A stretch of 64,000 nt of DNA from an uncultured bacterium (GCA_949299195.1 CASFZN010000021.1:19993-83992); one strand, 5' to 3'. Shown: positions 49,415-59,379, counted from the stretch's first letter. The notes: a model not told the origin generated them from the sequence alone. Translations and numbers: made by a program.

Positions 49415-50641
49415 TTATCCAATGATATCAATCCCTGGAAGGTGTCCATCATTTTCAATCATTTCTAAGCTAGCACCGCCACCTGTTGAGACGTGGGAGA
49501 ATTCTTTAGCATAGCCAAATTCTTTAGCAGCTGCAGCTGAATCACCACCACCAATTACAGAGAATGCATTGGTATTAGCAACGATTGATTTACAAACACT
49601 CTTAGTACCATTAGAGAATGCTTCGTTTTCGAAAACGCCAACAGGACCATTCCAGAAGATTAATTTTGCACTTCTAATGATGTCGTCAAATAAAGCACAT
49701 GATTTAGGACCAATATCTAAACCTAATAATCCAGCAGGAATACCTTCACTATGTTTATCTAAGTTTGTTTCAACAGTTTCAATCTTGGTTGGATTTTCTA
49801 AATTATCTGCACAAACAGTATCGATTGGTAAGACAATTTTTCCTGATGCATAACATTTTCTTGCATAATCTAATTGATCGTCTTCAACAATGCTATTTCC
49901 AGTTTGAATGCCCATAGCTTTATAGAAAGTGAAAGCCATAGCACCACCAATTAAGATCTTATCGCATTTATTTAATAAAGAATCGATAACTTTAATCTTA
50001 TCACTAACTTTTAATCCAGCTAAAATTGCAACATATGGATGGTCGCTTCCTTTAACACAAGCGCCTAAGTTTTCAACTTCTTTTTCCATTAAGTAACCTA
50101 ATGCAACTGGTTTTCCTTCTTCTTTTAAGACTTCAGGAACTCCATAAGTAGAAGCGTGAGCTCTATGAGCACTACCGAATGCATCCATTACGAAGCAATC
50201 GACATTTTTAGCCCAATCTTCAGCTAATTCTCTATTATTTTTGGATTCGCCTTTTTCATATCTTGTATTTTGAACAAGTAAGACTTCTCCTTCTTTTAAT
50301 GCTTTAATATGTTCTGCTAATTTTTCACCACTTGTTTCAGGAGAGAAATAAACATTAACTCCTTCTAAGTGTTTTTTTAATACTGGAAGAACATATTCCA
50401 AATTATTTTTAGCTTTTTGTTTTTCGATTTCTACATCATCAACTTTTCCCCATTTAATTTTTCCTAAGTGGGACATTAAAACGAGCGAAGCACCTTCTTT
50501 TAATAATTTTCTTAATGTTGGTAAAGCTTGAACGATTCTATTATCATCTCTAACTTCACTACCTTTAAGAGGAACGTTAAAATCAACTCTAACTAAAACT
50601 TTTTTTCCTTTTAAATCAGTTAATTTATCAATTGTATTCAT
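49415..50641 (-). CDS. pgk: Phosphoglycerate kinase
   Basis: Makes ATP from 1,3-bisphosphoglycerate. 408 residues in two domains. The N-terminal substrate loop KVLVRVDFNVPLKGSEVRDD and VLMSHLGK are intact, and the C-terminal nucleotide segment SVIGGGDSAAAAKEFG and STGGGASLEMIE close the family pattern. The gene is 45 bases before tpiA; a strong hairpin separates it from gap. Confidence 0.97.
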   Translation of the reverse strand: MNTIDKLTDLKGKKVLVRVDFNVPLKGSEVRDDNRIVQALPTLRKLLKEGASLVLMSHLGKIKWGKVDDVEIEKQKAKNNLEYVLPVLKKHLEGVNVYFSPETSGEKLAEHIKALKEGEVLLVQNTRYEKGESKNNRELAEDWAKNVDCFVMDAFGSAHRAHASTYGVPEVLKEEGKPVALGYLMEKEVENLGACVKGSDHPYVAILAGLKVSDKIKVIDSLLNKCDKILIGGAMAFTFYKAMGIQTGNSIVEDDQLDYARKCYASGKIVLPIDTVCADNLENPTKIETVETNLDKHSEGIPAGLLGLDIGPKSCALFDDIIRSAKLIFWNGPVGVFENEAFSNGTKSVCKSIVANTNAFSVIGGGDSAAAAKEFGYAKEFSHVSTGGGASLEMIENDGHLPGIDIIG

Positions 50642-50685
50642 TGTTTACTCCTTATATTTTTTACTTAAACAATACGTAAATGAAA

Positions 50686-50721
50686 CTTAAGGGCTTTAAA
50701 TTCAATTTTAAAGCCCTCAAG
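50686..50721 (-). terminator. Hairpin between gap and pgk
   Basis: A 15-bp stem with one G-U pair around a 6-base loop (CTTGAGGGCTTTAAA with TTTAAAGCCCTTAAG on the minus strand). Only TTT-C-ATTT follows, so it is likely a partial terminator or an mRNA stabiliser setting gap above pgk. Confidence 0.65.
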
Positions 50722-50744
50722 ATATGTTAGTTAATTATGATCAA

Positions 50745-51761
50745 TTATTTTAATTCTGCGAAGTATTTAATTGTTCTAACCATTTGGCTGGTGTATGAAT
50801 TTTCGTTATCATACCAAGAAACGACTTGGACGTGATAAGTTTCATCATCTAACTTATGAACCATTGTTTGAGTTGCATCGAATAATGAGCCATAAGTCAT
50901 ACCAATAACATCACTAGATACTAATGGTTCTTCAGTATAACCATAAGAAGCGCTTGTTGATGCTTTCATATGAGCATTGATAACTTCTGGAGTTAAATCT
51001 TTAGCTTTAACAACTGCAACAAGGATAGTTGTAGAACCAGTTTTGACTGGAACTCTTTGAGCACTACCAATTAATTTTCCATTTAATTCTGGGATAACTA
51101 AGCCGATAGCTTTAGCTGCACCAGTTGAATTAGGAACGATATTTTCAGCAGCAGCTCTTGCTCTTCTTAAATCACCTTTTCTATGTGGTCCATCTAAAAC
51201 CATTTGGTCACCAGTATAAGCGTGAACAGTGGTCATAATACCAGATTGAATTGGTGCTAATTTATTTAATGCATCTGCCATTGGAGCTAAGCAGTTTGTT
51301 GTACATGATGCAGCAGAGATAACTGTATCTTCTGGAGTTAAAACGCCTTCATTAACACCAAATACGACTGTTGGTAAATCTTTTCCAGCTGGAGCAGAGA
51401 TAACTACTTTTTTAGCGCCTGCAGTGATGTGTGCACTTGCTTTTTCTTTGGAACAATAGAAACCAGTACATTCTAAGACAACATCAACACCTAAATCTTT
51501 CCAAGGTAAGTTAACAGCGTCTTTTTCTGAATAGATTTTGATTTCTTTTCCATCAACGACGATTGATGATTCTTTAGCTTCAACTTTATCAGCTAATGCA
51601 TATCTTCCTTGAGCTGAATCATATTTTAAAAGATGAGCTAACATTTTTGGATCTGTTAAATCGTTAATTGCAACGATTTCATATCCTTCAGCATTAAACA
51701 TTTGTCTGAATGCTAATCTACCGATTCTTCCGAATCCATTAATTGCTACTTTAATAGCCAT
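50745..51761 (-). CDS. gap: Glyceraldehyde-3-phosphate dehydrogenase
   Basis: Oxidises glyceraldehyde 3-phosphate with NAD and phosphate. 338 residues. The NAD loop [15 protein letters not shown] is at 8-22, the catalytic Cys is in [15 protein letters not shown] near 152, and [15 protein letters not shown] closes the family. The Asp after the second strand (IVAINDLTD) suggests NAD rather than NADP. AAGGAGGAA precedes the ATG. Confidence 0.97.
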   Translation of the reverse strand: MAIKVAINGFGRIGRLAFRQMFNAEGYEIVAINDLTDPKMLAHLLKYDSAQGRYALADKVEAKESSIVVDGKEIKIYSEKDAVNLPWKDLGVDVVLECTGFYCSKEKASAHITAGAKKVVISAPAGKDLPTVVFGVNEGVLTPEDTVISAASCTTNCLAPMADALNKLAPIQSGIMTTVHAYTGDQMVLDGPHRKGDLRRARAAAENIVPNSTGAAKAIGLVIPELNGKLIGSAQRVPVKTGSTTILVAVVKAKDLTPEVINAHMKASTSASYGYTEEPLVSSDVIGMTYGSLFDATQTMVHKLDDETYHVQVVSWYDNENSYTSQMVRTIKYFAELK

Positions 51762-51958
51762 ATTTTTTAAATTCCTCCTTAAAGAATTTTTAAATCTTCT
51801 ATATTATAAATTTTTAGTCAACCAATTAAAAGTTCTTATTTAAAAATTTACATGTTTTTTTATCAAAACTTTTAAAATATCCTATAATTTTTATAATTTT
51901 CATGAATTACATGATTTTAAGAAAACTTATCAAAATAATACTTAAAATAAGGTAAATA

Positions 51959-51984
51959 AAAGAACCTAAATTTTATAGGTTCTT
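51959..51984 (-). terminator. Terminator of pit-DUF47 pair
   Basis: A 9-bp stem (AAGAACCTA with TAGGTTCTT) around 7 bases, overlapping the stop codon, followed by TTTATTT on the minus strand. Confidence 0.7.
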
Positions 51985-52611
51985 ATACATTATAATTTGA
52001 ACTTCTTTAACTACATCACGGCATTTATCGGTGACATATTCAAAGTAAGAATATACTTTCTCATCCTTCCATAAAGATAATGGTTTATTATCATCTTTAA
52101 TTGAATCATATAGATTCTTAACATTGATTTCATATTCTCTATCAACTTCTTCTTCGACCTCAATTACCTTATTAAGTAATGGATCCATTGTTTTTTTAGA
52201 AGAAATCTTATCCATGTTTTTTAAGATTTCAAGTAAAGCATAGACTGCTTCTTTACTTTTATTAATAAAAATAGAGATGTTAGAAGGTAATTCTTCATAG
52301 TTTCTTAAATATAATTTATAAGATATTTCGTCGATTGAATCGGTTAAATCATCAATCTTATCTAATAAAAGGAAGATGTCTTCTCTATCGATTGGAGTAA
52401 TGAATTCTTTTGCAAGACGTTCTTCAATCTCGTGTTTTTTAATATCTGCATTATGTTCAATAGCGTGGATTTCTTCTTTTTTCTCATATAATTTAGTCTT
52501 ATCAAAATTAAGTAAGAAATCACTTAATTTATCGATAGCGTCTTTACTAAAAAGTGCTAATTCATAGAAACTCGAGAAGAAATAATCTTTTTCTTTTTTA
52601 AATAAACCCAT
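51973..52611 (-). CDS. DUF47/PhoU-like accessory protein of Pit
   Basis: A 212-residue all-helical PhoU-related protein of the DUF47 family that partners Pit transporters. Family features are FSSFYELALFSKDAIDKLS at the N-terminus and REDIFLLLDKIDDLTDSIDE near 78-97, where acidic residues may bind metal. It follows pit by 51 bases on one transcript. A role in controlling phosphate uptake is inferred from family and context. Confidence 0.9.
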   Translation of the reverse strand: MGLFKKEKDYFFSSFYELALFSKDAIDKLSDFLLNFDKTKLYEKKEEIHAIEHNADIKKHEIEERLAKEFITPIDREDIFLLLDKIDDLTDSIDEISYKLYLRNYEELPSNISIFINKSKEAVYALLEILKNMDKISSKKTMDPLLNKVIEVEEEVDREYEINVKNLYDSIKDDNKPLSLWKDEKVYSYFEYVTDKCRDVVKEVQIIMYKNL

Positions 52612-52662
52612 AATTAATTCACTCCTTATTACATATATTTTAAATAATATTTATCTTAATTA

Positions 52663-53757
52663 TCAAAATACATTAATGAATAGTAAGGCAAATAAATAGC
52701 CTATAATTCCACATCCAGGGAAGGTAAAAAGCCATGTTAATACCATTTCTTTAGCAGTAGACCAATTAACCTTTTTTATATTACGGCTACATCCGGCACC
52801 TAAAATAGAAACTCCCTTAACTTGAGTGGTTGAAACTGGAATTCCTAAAAAAGTAGAAAGAACGATTCCTAAAGTGGAGGTAAAATCAGTAGCAAAACCT
52901 TGATAACCATCAAGAGCAACCATTCCCATACCTACTTTCTTAATAATTCTATAGCCTCCAATTGAGGTACCAAGTCCCATAATTAGGGCAACTATAACTG
53001 CTAAATACCATAAATCAGCAGTCCCACTAAATTCAGTTTGCATAATATTTGCACCAAATTCGGCATTATATTGTTTACCAGCAAGCGATAAAGCTAGGAA
53101 TAAAACCCCAATAAATTTTAAGCCATCTTGAGCGCCATGAGCATAAGCCATCCCAGCTCCAGAAACTATTTGAGCATATTTAAAGAATGGTCTAGTTTTA
53201 TTGCGGTTCATTTTTCTACATATAACTTCAATTAATTTGGTTAATCCAAATCCAACACCAAAGCCAAATACACAAGATAAAATTAATCCATATAAAGTTT
53301 TAGCCCATGAAGAATCCCGCCCAAATGGAATTGAAGCATTTAATCCCATGGTCATAGCTGCTAGTCCTGCACCAGTAATTCCAGCGATTAACGCATGAGA
53401 TTCACTACTTGGAATACCAAAAATCCAGGCAATAACTCCCCAGGCGATAACTCCAATCATTCCGGCACATAAAGCATCTAATGCGGTAATATAATCAGTA
53501 CCAAAATCAACCATGTTTGAAATGGTATCAGCGGTAGCTGTTGTTAAAAAATACATGCTAAATACGCCAATAAAATTGAATATTGCTGCCATTATGATTG
53601 CAGCTTTTGGTTTGATTGCTTTTGTTGAAATACAAGTAGCAATTGCATTTGGAGCATCAGTCCAACCGTTAATAAAAATGACTCCGAAAACTAGGGCTAT
53701 TGAAATTCCTAACATTGGGTAAGTTTTAATTAACTCGAAGACTTGATTAAAATCCAT
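52663..53757 (-). CDS. pit: Inorganic phosphate transporter, Pit family
   Basis: A 364-residue carrier with about ten membrane helices moving phosphate with cations. The two repeat signatures are visible: INGWTDAPNAIATCISTKA near 31 and GMAYAHGAQDGLKFIGVLFL near 205; GIPSSESHALIAG and GIPVSTTQVKGVS are the matching repeat loops. H+ or Na+ coupling cannot be told from sequence. TTAACA-like repeats lie just upstream. Confidence 0.93.
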   Translation of the reverse strand: MDFNQVFELIKTYPMLGISIALVFGVIFINGWTDAPNAIATCISTKAIKPKAAIIMAAIFNFIGVFSMYFLTTATADTISNMVDFGTDYITALDALCAGMIGVIAWGVIAWIFGIPSSESHALIAGITGAGLAAMTMGLNASIPFGRDSSWAKTLYGLILSCVFGFGVGFGLTKLIEVICRKMNRNKTRPFFKYAQIVSGAGMAYAHGAQDGLKFIGVLFLALSLAGKQYNAEFGANIMQTEFSGTADLWYLAVIVALIMGLGTSIGGYRIIKKVGMGMVALDGYQGFATDFTSTLGIVLSTFLGIPVSTTQVKGVSILGAGCSRNIKKVNWSTAKEMVLTWLFTFPGCGIIGYLFALLFINVF

Positions 53758-53789
53758 AATCTCTATTAATATAACTTATTTACATTTGC

Positions 53790-53815
53790 TTAACAATCTT
53801 AACATTTAGTTAAAA
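53790..53815 (-). promoter_or_regulatory. TTAACA repeats before pit, candidate Pho box
   Basis: The plus strand reads TTAACA (53790), TTAACA (53799) and TTAAAA (53810), spaced 9 and 11 bases. The Bacillus PhoP box is a set of TTAACA-like repeats about 11 bases apart. The spacing here is imperfect and the orientation is opposite to the gene. Confidence 0.35.
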
Positions 53816-53871
53816 CTCGATTTTAATATTATATTAATAAATTGTTAAAATTGCGTATTTTATCTTATTTT

Positions 53872-54330
53872 TTAGGCTTTGTTGACTTCTTTTTCTTTCA
53901 TTTCCTCTTCTAAAATCTCCGATTTATTTAAATCAGTTGAGAGTTTATGCATCACATAATATGGCTTTCTAATTCCTTCTTTTACTTTAATAATTAATCT
54001 TTCATTATCATCATAATAAAAAGATACTAATCCAGTGGTTATGGGTTTAATTTTGCTTACTAAAATATTAGAAACAAGTAAAGAATAGCTATCTTTTATT
54101 TCACTAGGCATGCCATAAATTATATTTCCTTTTTTAATTCCAATTATTAGTTCACCGCCCTTATTATTTAATAAACTTATGATATGTTTTTCTAAGTCGG
54201 TTGCTAATAGATCAATGTAATCGCTTTTAATTATGGATTTATAGTTAATGTTAAATCGATATTCTTTATGTCTATCATTTCTTTTTATGTTATAGCTTCT
54301 GGTTGATAAATTATTATTGTTGTTATTCAT
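53872..54330 (-). CDS. Small AlbA_2 (Schlafen-type) domain protein
   Basis: A 152-residue protein that is almost only an AlbA_2 domain: YRFNINYKSIIKSDYIDLLA, then HIISLLNNKGGELIIGIKKG near 70-90, and LIIKVKEGIRKPYYV near 118-132. These match the start of COG2865-type proteins, but the ATPase and winged-helix parts that normally follow are missing and the C-terminus is a short charged tail. It may be a shortened relative of the broken gene at 55850-57167. AAAGGAGGT lies about 14 bases before the ATG. Function unknown. Confidence 0.65.
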   Translation of the reverse strand: MNNNNNNLSTRSYNIKRNDRHKEYRFNINYKSIIKSDYIDLLATDLEKHIISLLNNKGGELIIGIKKGNIIYGMPSEIKDSYSLLVSNILVSKIKPITTGLVSFYYDDNERLIIKVKEGIRKPYYVMHKLSTDLNKSEILEEEMKEKEVNKA

Positions 54331-54480
54331 ATTTTTTTATTTATTACCTCCTTTATTTAGATTTATTTTTAATGAAAGAGAGAGAAAGAATTTTGGGATA
54401 GGATGGATTTAATTTTAAAAACCTTGTTATAAATAAAATTATTTTTGATATCATTGATTCTTATTCTTTCTCCCTCTTAC

Positions 54481-54514
54481 TATACAAGAACGTTTTAATT
54501 TGAAAAATTATTCA
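54481..54514 (-). promoter_or_regulatory. Shared promoter-like module, copy 2 (before AlbA_2 gene)
   Basis: The minus strand has TGAATA (54509-54514), 16 bases, CGTTCTTGTATA (54481-54492), then GAGGGAG. It lies just after the ylmH terminator, about 150 bases before the AlbA_2 start. The region 54331-54629 is otherwise AT-rich; a 33-codon frame at 54353-54454 follows the module but is unsupported. Confidence 0.55.
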
Positions 54515-54565
54515 ATATTTTTTTAATTCATTATTATTTTATAGGTTATTACTATTTTAAATATT

Positions 54566-54594
54566 AAAAATAATACGATGGTTGTCGTACTATT
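54566..54594 (-). terminator. Terminator of ylmH
   Basis: The minus strand forms a 10-bp stem (AATAGTACGA with TCGTATTATT, one G-U), a 6-base loop and T5. Confidence 0.78.
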
Positions 54595-54629
54595 TAATGT
54601 TTATTAAGATTTTATTAATTATTAATTAT

Positions 54630-55484
54630 TTATGAAAATTTTTTAATATTAATAATATATTTATTCTTTTTAGTTAGATATTCTTCTTTATTAACATAAA
54701 TGAATTTACCAATTCCTTTAATACTAATCCTTATATTCTCTTTATTTATAAAAGAATATGAAGGATTAGTGATAGTTTCACCATTAATAAAGACTCTTTC
54801 TTTATTAATTATCTCTTTTACTTCTTCTCTAGATAGATTAAAAGTTTTAGAGATAATTAGATCAAGTCTTAAGGATATAACCTTTATTTTTAAATCTATA
54901 TAATTAAAAGATATTGAGTTTATATAAGAATCATAATCTTTTATTAAATCTAATTCTTTTATGATTACTTCACTTCTTTTTACTCTTTTTAAATCATTAA
55001 TAATTAATTCTTTAATACTAGATTTAATAAAGATTATAGCTTCTTTTATATAATTATTATCTTTAATAATATAGATATCACCGATATATTCGCGTTTTAT
55101 TCCTAGATTAATGAGTGCACCTAAATAATCTCTATGAGTTAAAGAATAATTATCAATATATTTATTATTATTTTTGAATAATATTTTTAAAATAGAAATA
55201 TCTTTATAGACTTCACCTATATTATTAAGAATCCATAAATTATCGATAGAATCGATGTTTTTTATGTTATTAGTAAATAAAATTAATACTTTTTTATCAT
55301 CGTTATTGTAATTTCCGCCATAAAATATATAGTTATAAAAATTAATAGATTTTAAATAATTTATGATAATTGAAGACTCTGTATAAGAATAAAAAATATT
55401 AGAAATAACATGTTCTTTATATTCTAATTCATCAATATAATCGTTAACTCTATTTATAAGATATTCTTTTTCCTTACTATCCAT
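54630..55484 (-). CDS. ylmH: S4-domain RNA-binding protein YlmH
   Basis: A 284-residue protein. The central segment LTHRDYLGALINLGIKREYI (about 118-137) is the YlmH signature, and the C-terminal S4 domain has SKTFNLSREEVKEIINKERV near 215. YlmH binds stalled 50S-peptidyl-tRNA complexes and acts in ribosome quality control in Bacillus. It is normally in the ftsZ-divIVA cluster; here it stands alone with its own terminator. Confidence 0.9.
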   Translation of the reverse strand: MDSKEKEYLINRVNDYIDELEYKEHVISNIFYSYTESSIIINYLKSINFYNYIFYGGNYNNDDKKVLILFTNNIKNIDSIDNLWILNNIGEVYKDISILKILFKNNNKYIDNYSLTHRDYLGALINLGIKREYIGDIYIIKDNNYIKEAIIFIKSSIKELIINDLKRVKRSEVIIKELDLIKDYDSYINSISFNYIDLKIKVISLRLDLIISKTFNLSREEVKEIINKERVFINGETITNPSYSFINKENIRISIKGIGKFIYVNKEEYLTKKNKYIINIKKFS

Positions 55485-55849
55485 ACCTTTAAAATTTTAT
55501 ATTATTATTTTTTTAAAATACATAACCAATAAACTACTTGAAAACTACTAGATAACTACCAGTTCTTTACTACCTTATTACTTTGTCGCTAGCAAATAAG
55601 TACTTTTGAGTTACTAGATGGGCACTTCCTTTATAAATAATAAGTATTTATTCGTTTTTTACGAACTGCTTTATAAGTATCACTTGCTTAATTAATTTTA
55701 TAAACTTATCGATTCTTCAATAATTTATTGCTAATAAAAAACAGCTCTCAGTTTAACCTGATTTGACTGCCTTATTAGTTTATCGATTAAATATTAAATT
55801 TCCTTTAAAAATTTAAAATAACCTTTTTCCCCGTTTCCTATTCTTTTAA
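55485..55849. other. Gene-free region with repeat copy 2
   Basis: No reading frame of note. It contains the 31-base repeat at 55532-55562 and further ACTAC and CTAG words nearby. Low in structure otherwise. Confidence 0.5.
55532..55562. repeat. 31-base repeat, copy 2
   Basis: Differs from 30495-30525 by two bases by eye, in the same orientation. Confidence 0.65.
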
Positions 55850-57167
55850 TTATTTTTTTCTCTTTAATTTATATAAATTTATTCTTAATTTTATTAAAGA
55901 AATATTTAACGTGTACAATAATTCTTTATAAGTTATTTCTTTATTTTTCTTAATTAAATTTAAAATTTCTAACTCTGTTTGGGAAAGAATTGAATTTCGA
56001 TTTTTATGATTTAAATCTCCTTCTTTTAAAGTTTTAGAATCAATGGAGAAAGCGTTATTATCGTCTATATTTACGCCATTTTGAGCCTTAAAATTTAAGT
56101 TTGGTAACGTAGTAGTAAAATAATAACTTTTTGTGTGAAATGAAGGGTCTTGTCCGGTTCCTTTATAAGCGTTGGTTATTCTTATAAGGCCTGGGCCATA
56201 ATTTTCAATGAAACCAAGTTTATAAAAAATATTTGTTAATCCTGGATTTCTAAATGTTTGAATTCCTTCTATTGCAGCTTCAATCGTTGAATGATATACA
56301 TCTCCAGGATTTGAGATTTTGACTTTATCTACAAAAAAATCAACTTTATATTTGAAGGAACAGCATAATCGGCATGTATTAGTGCATTTAAAAAGCTTTC
56401 TCTTAAGCTTGGAAAAGGATAAGACAAAAGTTCAATTCTAGATATTTGTTTATTCATTATAACAGCTGAAACAGCATTACATCTTTCCGCGGTTTCTAAT
56501 AATTCTTCAGCAATAGAAATAAGGCTTCCATTAATATCTTTTTTAATAATAAAATCCATATTTTTATCATAAACAGCTAACTTAATTACAATATCATTTT
56601 GATCGCTAACTAAAAGTGTAAGACGGGTATATTTATTATCGTTATTTATTAATTTTAAGGTTTTATGTTTTCTTGATGAAAAATCTAACCCTTTTTAGTC
56701 GCAACGCTTTTTAATTTTTCAAAGGTTAGTTCTTGAATTGGTGAAACTTCGTTTTCATAAGAGTAAAATCTTGAATCCATAATAAACCTTAAAACTTCTT
56801 CGTCAGTACATTCCCTTTTCGAGGTTCCTATTCTTATAAAGGTCCAACGATTTTTTGGTCCTTTTTTAGTTAAATAATAGGGTTTAACGTTTCCCTCTTA
56901 AATTTCAATAACTAGCACATCATCGTCATTAAAGTAGTGCTTAATAAATTGCCTAGGAACAGGTTTAATGGTGTTAGTTATTATTTTACTGATTATTTTA
57001 TCATAATTGTCTCTATCTTGTTCTTTAATTCCTATAACTTCCCCGCTATCATCAACGGCAACATAAATAGTTCCCCCTTTCGCATTTAAAAAAGAAATAA
57101 TTTCTTTATCTAACGATATTGTCACCTCTCTTTTTAGTTCTGTTTCAAAAGATTCAATGTATTTCAT
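55850..57167 (-). pseudogene. AlbA_2/ATPase/winged-helix regulator gene (COG2865 type), broken
   Basis: The ATG at 57167 follows AAGGAGGT and opens an AlbA_2 domain (IISFLNAKGGTIYVAVDDSG). An in-frame TAA at 56898-56900 stops it; the same frame goes on (EGNVKPYYLTKKGPKNRWTF) until a shift in an A/G run near 56693. The next frame (NNDNKYTRLTLLVSDQNDIV, MDFIIKKDINGSLISIAEEL, SFPSLRESFLNALIHADYAV-like) shifts again near 56345, then runs through a GHKL-type end (GLTNIFYKLGFIENYGPGLI) to a C-terminal winged helix and stop at 55850. About 440 codons with at least three lesions. Relatives are transcription regulators or stress proteins of uncertain role. Confidence 0.8.
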
Positions 57168-57184
57168 ATGAAAATACCTCCTTA

Positions 57185-57219
57185 TATATAAGAACGTAAA
57201 AAGAGATAAAAATTATTCA
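57185..57219 (-). promoter_or_regulatory. Shared promoter-like module, copy 3 (before broken AlbA_2 gene)
   Basis: The minus strand has TGAATA (57214-57219), 17 bases, CGTTCTTATATA (57185-57196), then AAGGAGGT and the ATG 18 bases after the module. Confidence 0.55.
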
Positions 57220-57337
57220 TTTAATTTAAATTTTCTAAAAATAAAATTTTTCAAACATAATTTTTAAGATTAAGTTCATATTTAATAACAAGTTTAAGAG
57301 TTGAGATCAATATAGTCATAACTTTAACTTTCATATA

Positions 57338-57374
57338 ACAAAAAAGTTCCTAGCCATAAAACTAGAAACTTTTT
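57338..57374 (-). terminator. Terminator of the 5'-nucleotidase gene
   Basis: A 13-bp stem with one G-U on the minus strand (AAAAAGTTTCTAG with CTAGGAACTTTTT), an 8-base loop and a T-rich end. Confidence 0.88.
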
Positions 57375-57406
57375 GTCACTATTTAATAACTTACTTGATA
57401 ATTAAG

Positions 57407-59272
57407 TTAAATTAACTTAATCCTACCTTCAGGAACAAAGTATTTATCTTTCTTAATGACTCCTCCTAAGCCACCATTATTGATTGGATCCAAAACATAT
57501 TTTTGAATAGCTTCATAATCATTAAGACCATCTTTAACGATAAACTCGTTATCGTTAAACATATTAAAGCCACTACCATTTTGATTTAATAAATAAGAAA
57601 TGCTTCCAACCTTATATTTGCCGTTTAACTGTAATGGTAAATATTCTTTCTTGGTTTTAGAATAAACCATGATATTTTTAACCCTTCTTTCGCCATCTAC
57701 TTTAATAAACTCACCAGTTTTTTCATCAACGACAACATTAGATTCAATAGAAGTATCAATTTCACATTTTATTCCTGAAATTTGTAAGAATCCTCCAATA
57801 TAGCCGTTAACATCATCAATATCATCACTTACTGCTCGATAAGCAAATTCTAAAGCATCCATAATATCCTTACCATTAGAATAAACAACACTTAATTTAT
57901 TCCCAAATGGTTGAATATTAATTAAATCAGATAAACTAACATCACCCTTTTTAATAGAGTTTCTAACCTCTCCTCCATTAATAAAGGCAATATCACTTTC
58001 TAAAGTATAGTTGAATGAATCGGCAACTAAATTTCCTAAAGTATTTTCTCTACTTCTAACATCTCGATAGTTTTTCCCGTTTCTAATATTATATTCGCTT
58101 AGATCTACTTCACTAGTTGCAACCTTTTCTTTTAAAGTAACATCAAGAGAATTATTTAATCCTCTAATCTCTTTTAAAACTCGATTATTTTCATCATAAT
58201 CATCAATTAAATTAACATAAATATCTCTATCAAAAGTGACTCCGTCACTTTTAATAGAGTAATCAATAGTTAAATCTCCAAAATATTCAAAATAGGCTCC
58301 TATAGAAGAAAGTAAGACTTCTTTATCATCACTTTTAGTATCTTTATCTCCTTCATAGGTAACATATTCACTTTCAATTACATTATGAGCATGTCCATCA
58401 AGCACTACATCAATTCCTTCAACTCTTTTAATTAATTCTCTTGAATTAAAAATTGATGCACTTTCTATATCTCCTAGATGAGTTAATCCAATTACTAAAT
58501 CACACTCTTCAACTTCTATTAAAGTATCTACTAATTCTTGGGCTCTTTCATAAAACTTATTCCCATTACTCCCTGTTTCATAAAAACTATATACCGTTTC
58601 ATCATTCTCTTTAAAAATTGAAGGAATGCCACTATATAAAGTATCAGGAGTTAAAAGGGTAAAAAATCCAATCTTTATATAATCATAATCAATGGTATAT
58701 ATCGGAGATAATTCATTTAAGAAGTTACCACTACTTTCTTCATTTTTCCCTTTATAGACTACATTACCATTTAAATAAATAGAATTAGAGTCTTTAATTA
58801 ATGAGATTAAATTAGAAATACCATAATCAAACTCATGATTTCCTAAAATAGAAATATCATATGCTATATGATTCATATTTTGAATCATATAGCTACCTTT
58901 AGTAATACTAGTATAAGTATTTCCCTGGATTGCATCTCCTAAATCAATAGTAATTACCTTATTATTTTTATTTAATAAATCTTTTTTATATTCATATAGC
59001 GAAGCATGATTAACATGTTTTTCTTCTTCTATTTCTTCATTATCACTATTACTACTACTATTATTATTAATATCACTTAAAGGCTCATTACCATGTGTAT
59101 CTCCTGTAAAAAGAATATGGATATCATTAAATTTTGATACTTCTTCATCATAGTTACCAGTAGTGTTACCACCACTATTAGTGTTAAAACAAGATGAAAC
59201 TGTTAAAAGAAAAAATATCGATATTATGCCTAGTTTATATGACCTTACTTTATTATTATTATTAAAAAACAT
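57407..59272 (-). CDS. 5'-nucleotidase/UshA-type metallophosphatase lipoprotein
   Basis: A 621-residue surface enzyme. A lipoprotein signal ends in the lipobox VSSC (Cys28), then a Ser/Asn/Glu-rich linker. The metallophosphatase core has HILFTGDTHGN near 51, TIDLGDAIQGN near 98, SILGNHEFDYG near 135, VIGLTHLGD near 260 and VVLDGHAHNV near 287, all metal ligands. The 5'-nucleotidase C-terminal domain (ENTLGNLVADSFNYTL, INGGEVRNSIKKGDVSLSDL) binds the nucleotide. It likely releases phosphate and nucleosides from nucleotides outside the cell, fitting the pit pair 4 kb away. The LPXTG anchor is absent. Confidence 0.93.
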   Translation of the reverse strand: MFFNNNNKVRSYKLGIISIFFLLTVSSCFNTNSGGNTTGNYDEEVSKFNDIHILFTGDTHGNEPLSDINNNSSSNSDNEEIEEEKHVNHASLYEYKKDLLNKNNKVITIDLGDAIQGNTYTSITKGSYMIQNMNHIAYDISILGNHEFDYGISNLISLIKDSNSIYLNGNVVYKGKNEESSGNFLNELSPIYTIDYDYIKIGFFTLLTPDTLYSGIPSIFKENDETVYSFYETGSNGNKFYERAQELVDTLIEVEECDLVIGLTHLGDIESASIFNSRELIKRVEGIDVVLDGHAHNVIESEYVTYEGDKDTKSDDKEVLLSSIGAYFEYFGDLTIDYSIKSDGVTFDRDIYVNLIDDYDENNRVLKEIRGLNNSLDVTLKEKVATSEVDLSEYNIRNGKNYRDVRSRENTLGNLVADSFNYTLESDIAFINGGEVRNSIKKGDVSLSDLINIQPFGNKLSVVYSNGKDIMDALEFAYRAVSDDIDDVNGYIGGFLQISGIKCEIDTSIESNVVVDEKTGEFIKVDGERRVKNIMVYSKTKKEYLPLQLNGKYKVGSISYLLNQNGSGFNMFNDNEFIVKDGLNDYEAIQKYVLDPINNGGLGGVIKKDKYFVPEGRIKLI

Positions 59273-59379
59273 AGATATTCTCTCTCCTTTACTTAAAATA
59301 TTTAATATTTAAAATTAAATTTCTTATTTATGAATAAATTATACAATAAGAACGAAAGAAATAATTAATTAAATTAAGC

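Noticed and set aside
54353..54454. Small minus-strand frame of 33 codons (starts MISKIILFITRFLKL) after promoter module 2
   Set aside because: The only ribosome-site-like sequence is too far from the ATG and the frame overlaps the ribosome site of the next gene; without comparison it cannot be supported.
59337..59365. Fourth copy of the CGTTCTT module near 59345
   Set aside because: CGTTCTT is present but is followed by ATTG before TATAAT, and no TGAATA lies at the right distance; it is better read as part of an ordinary extended -10 for the 5'-nucleotidase gene.
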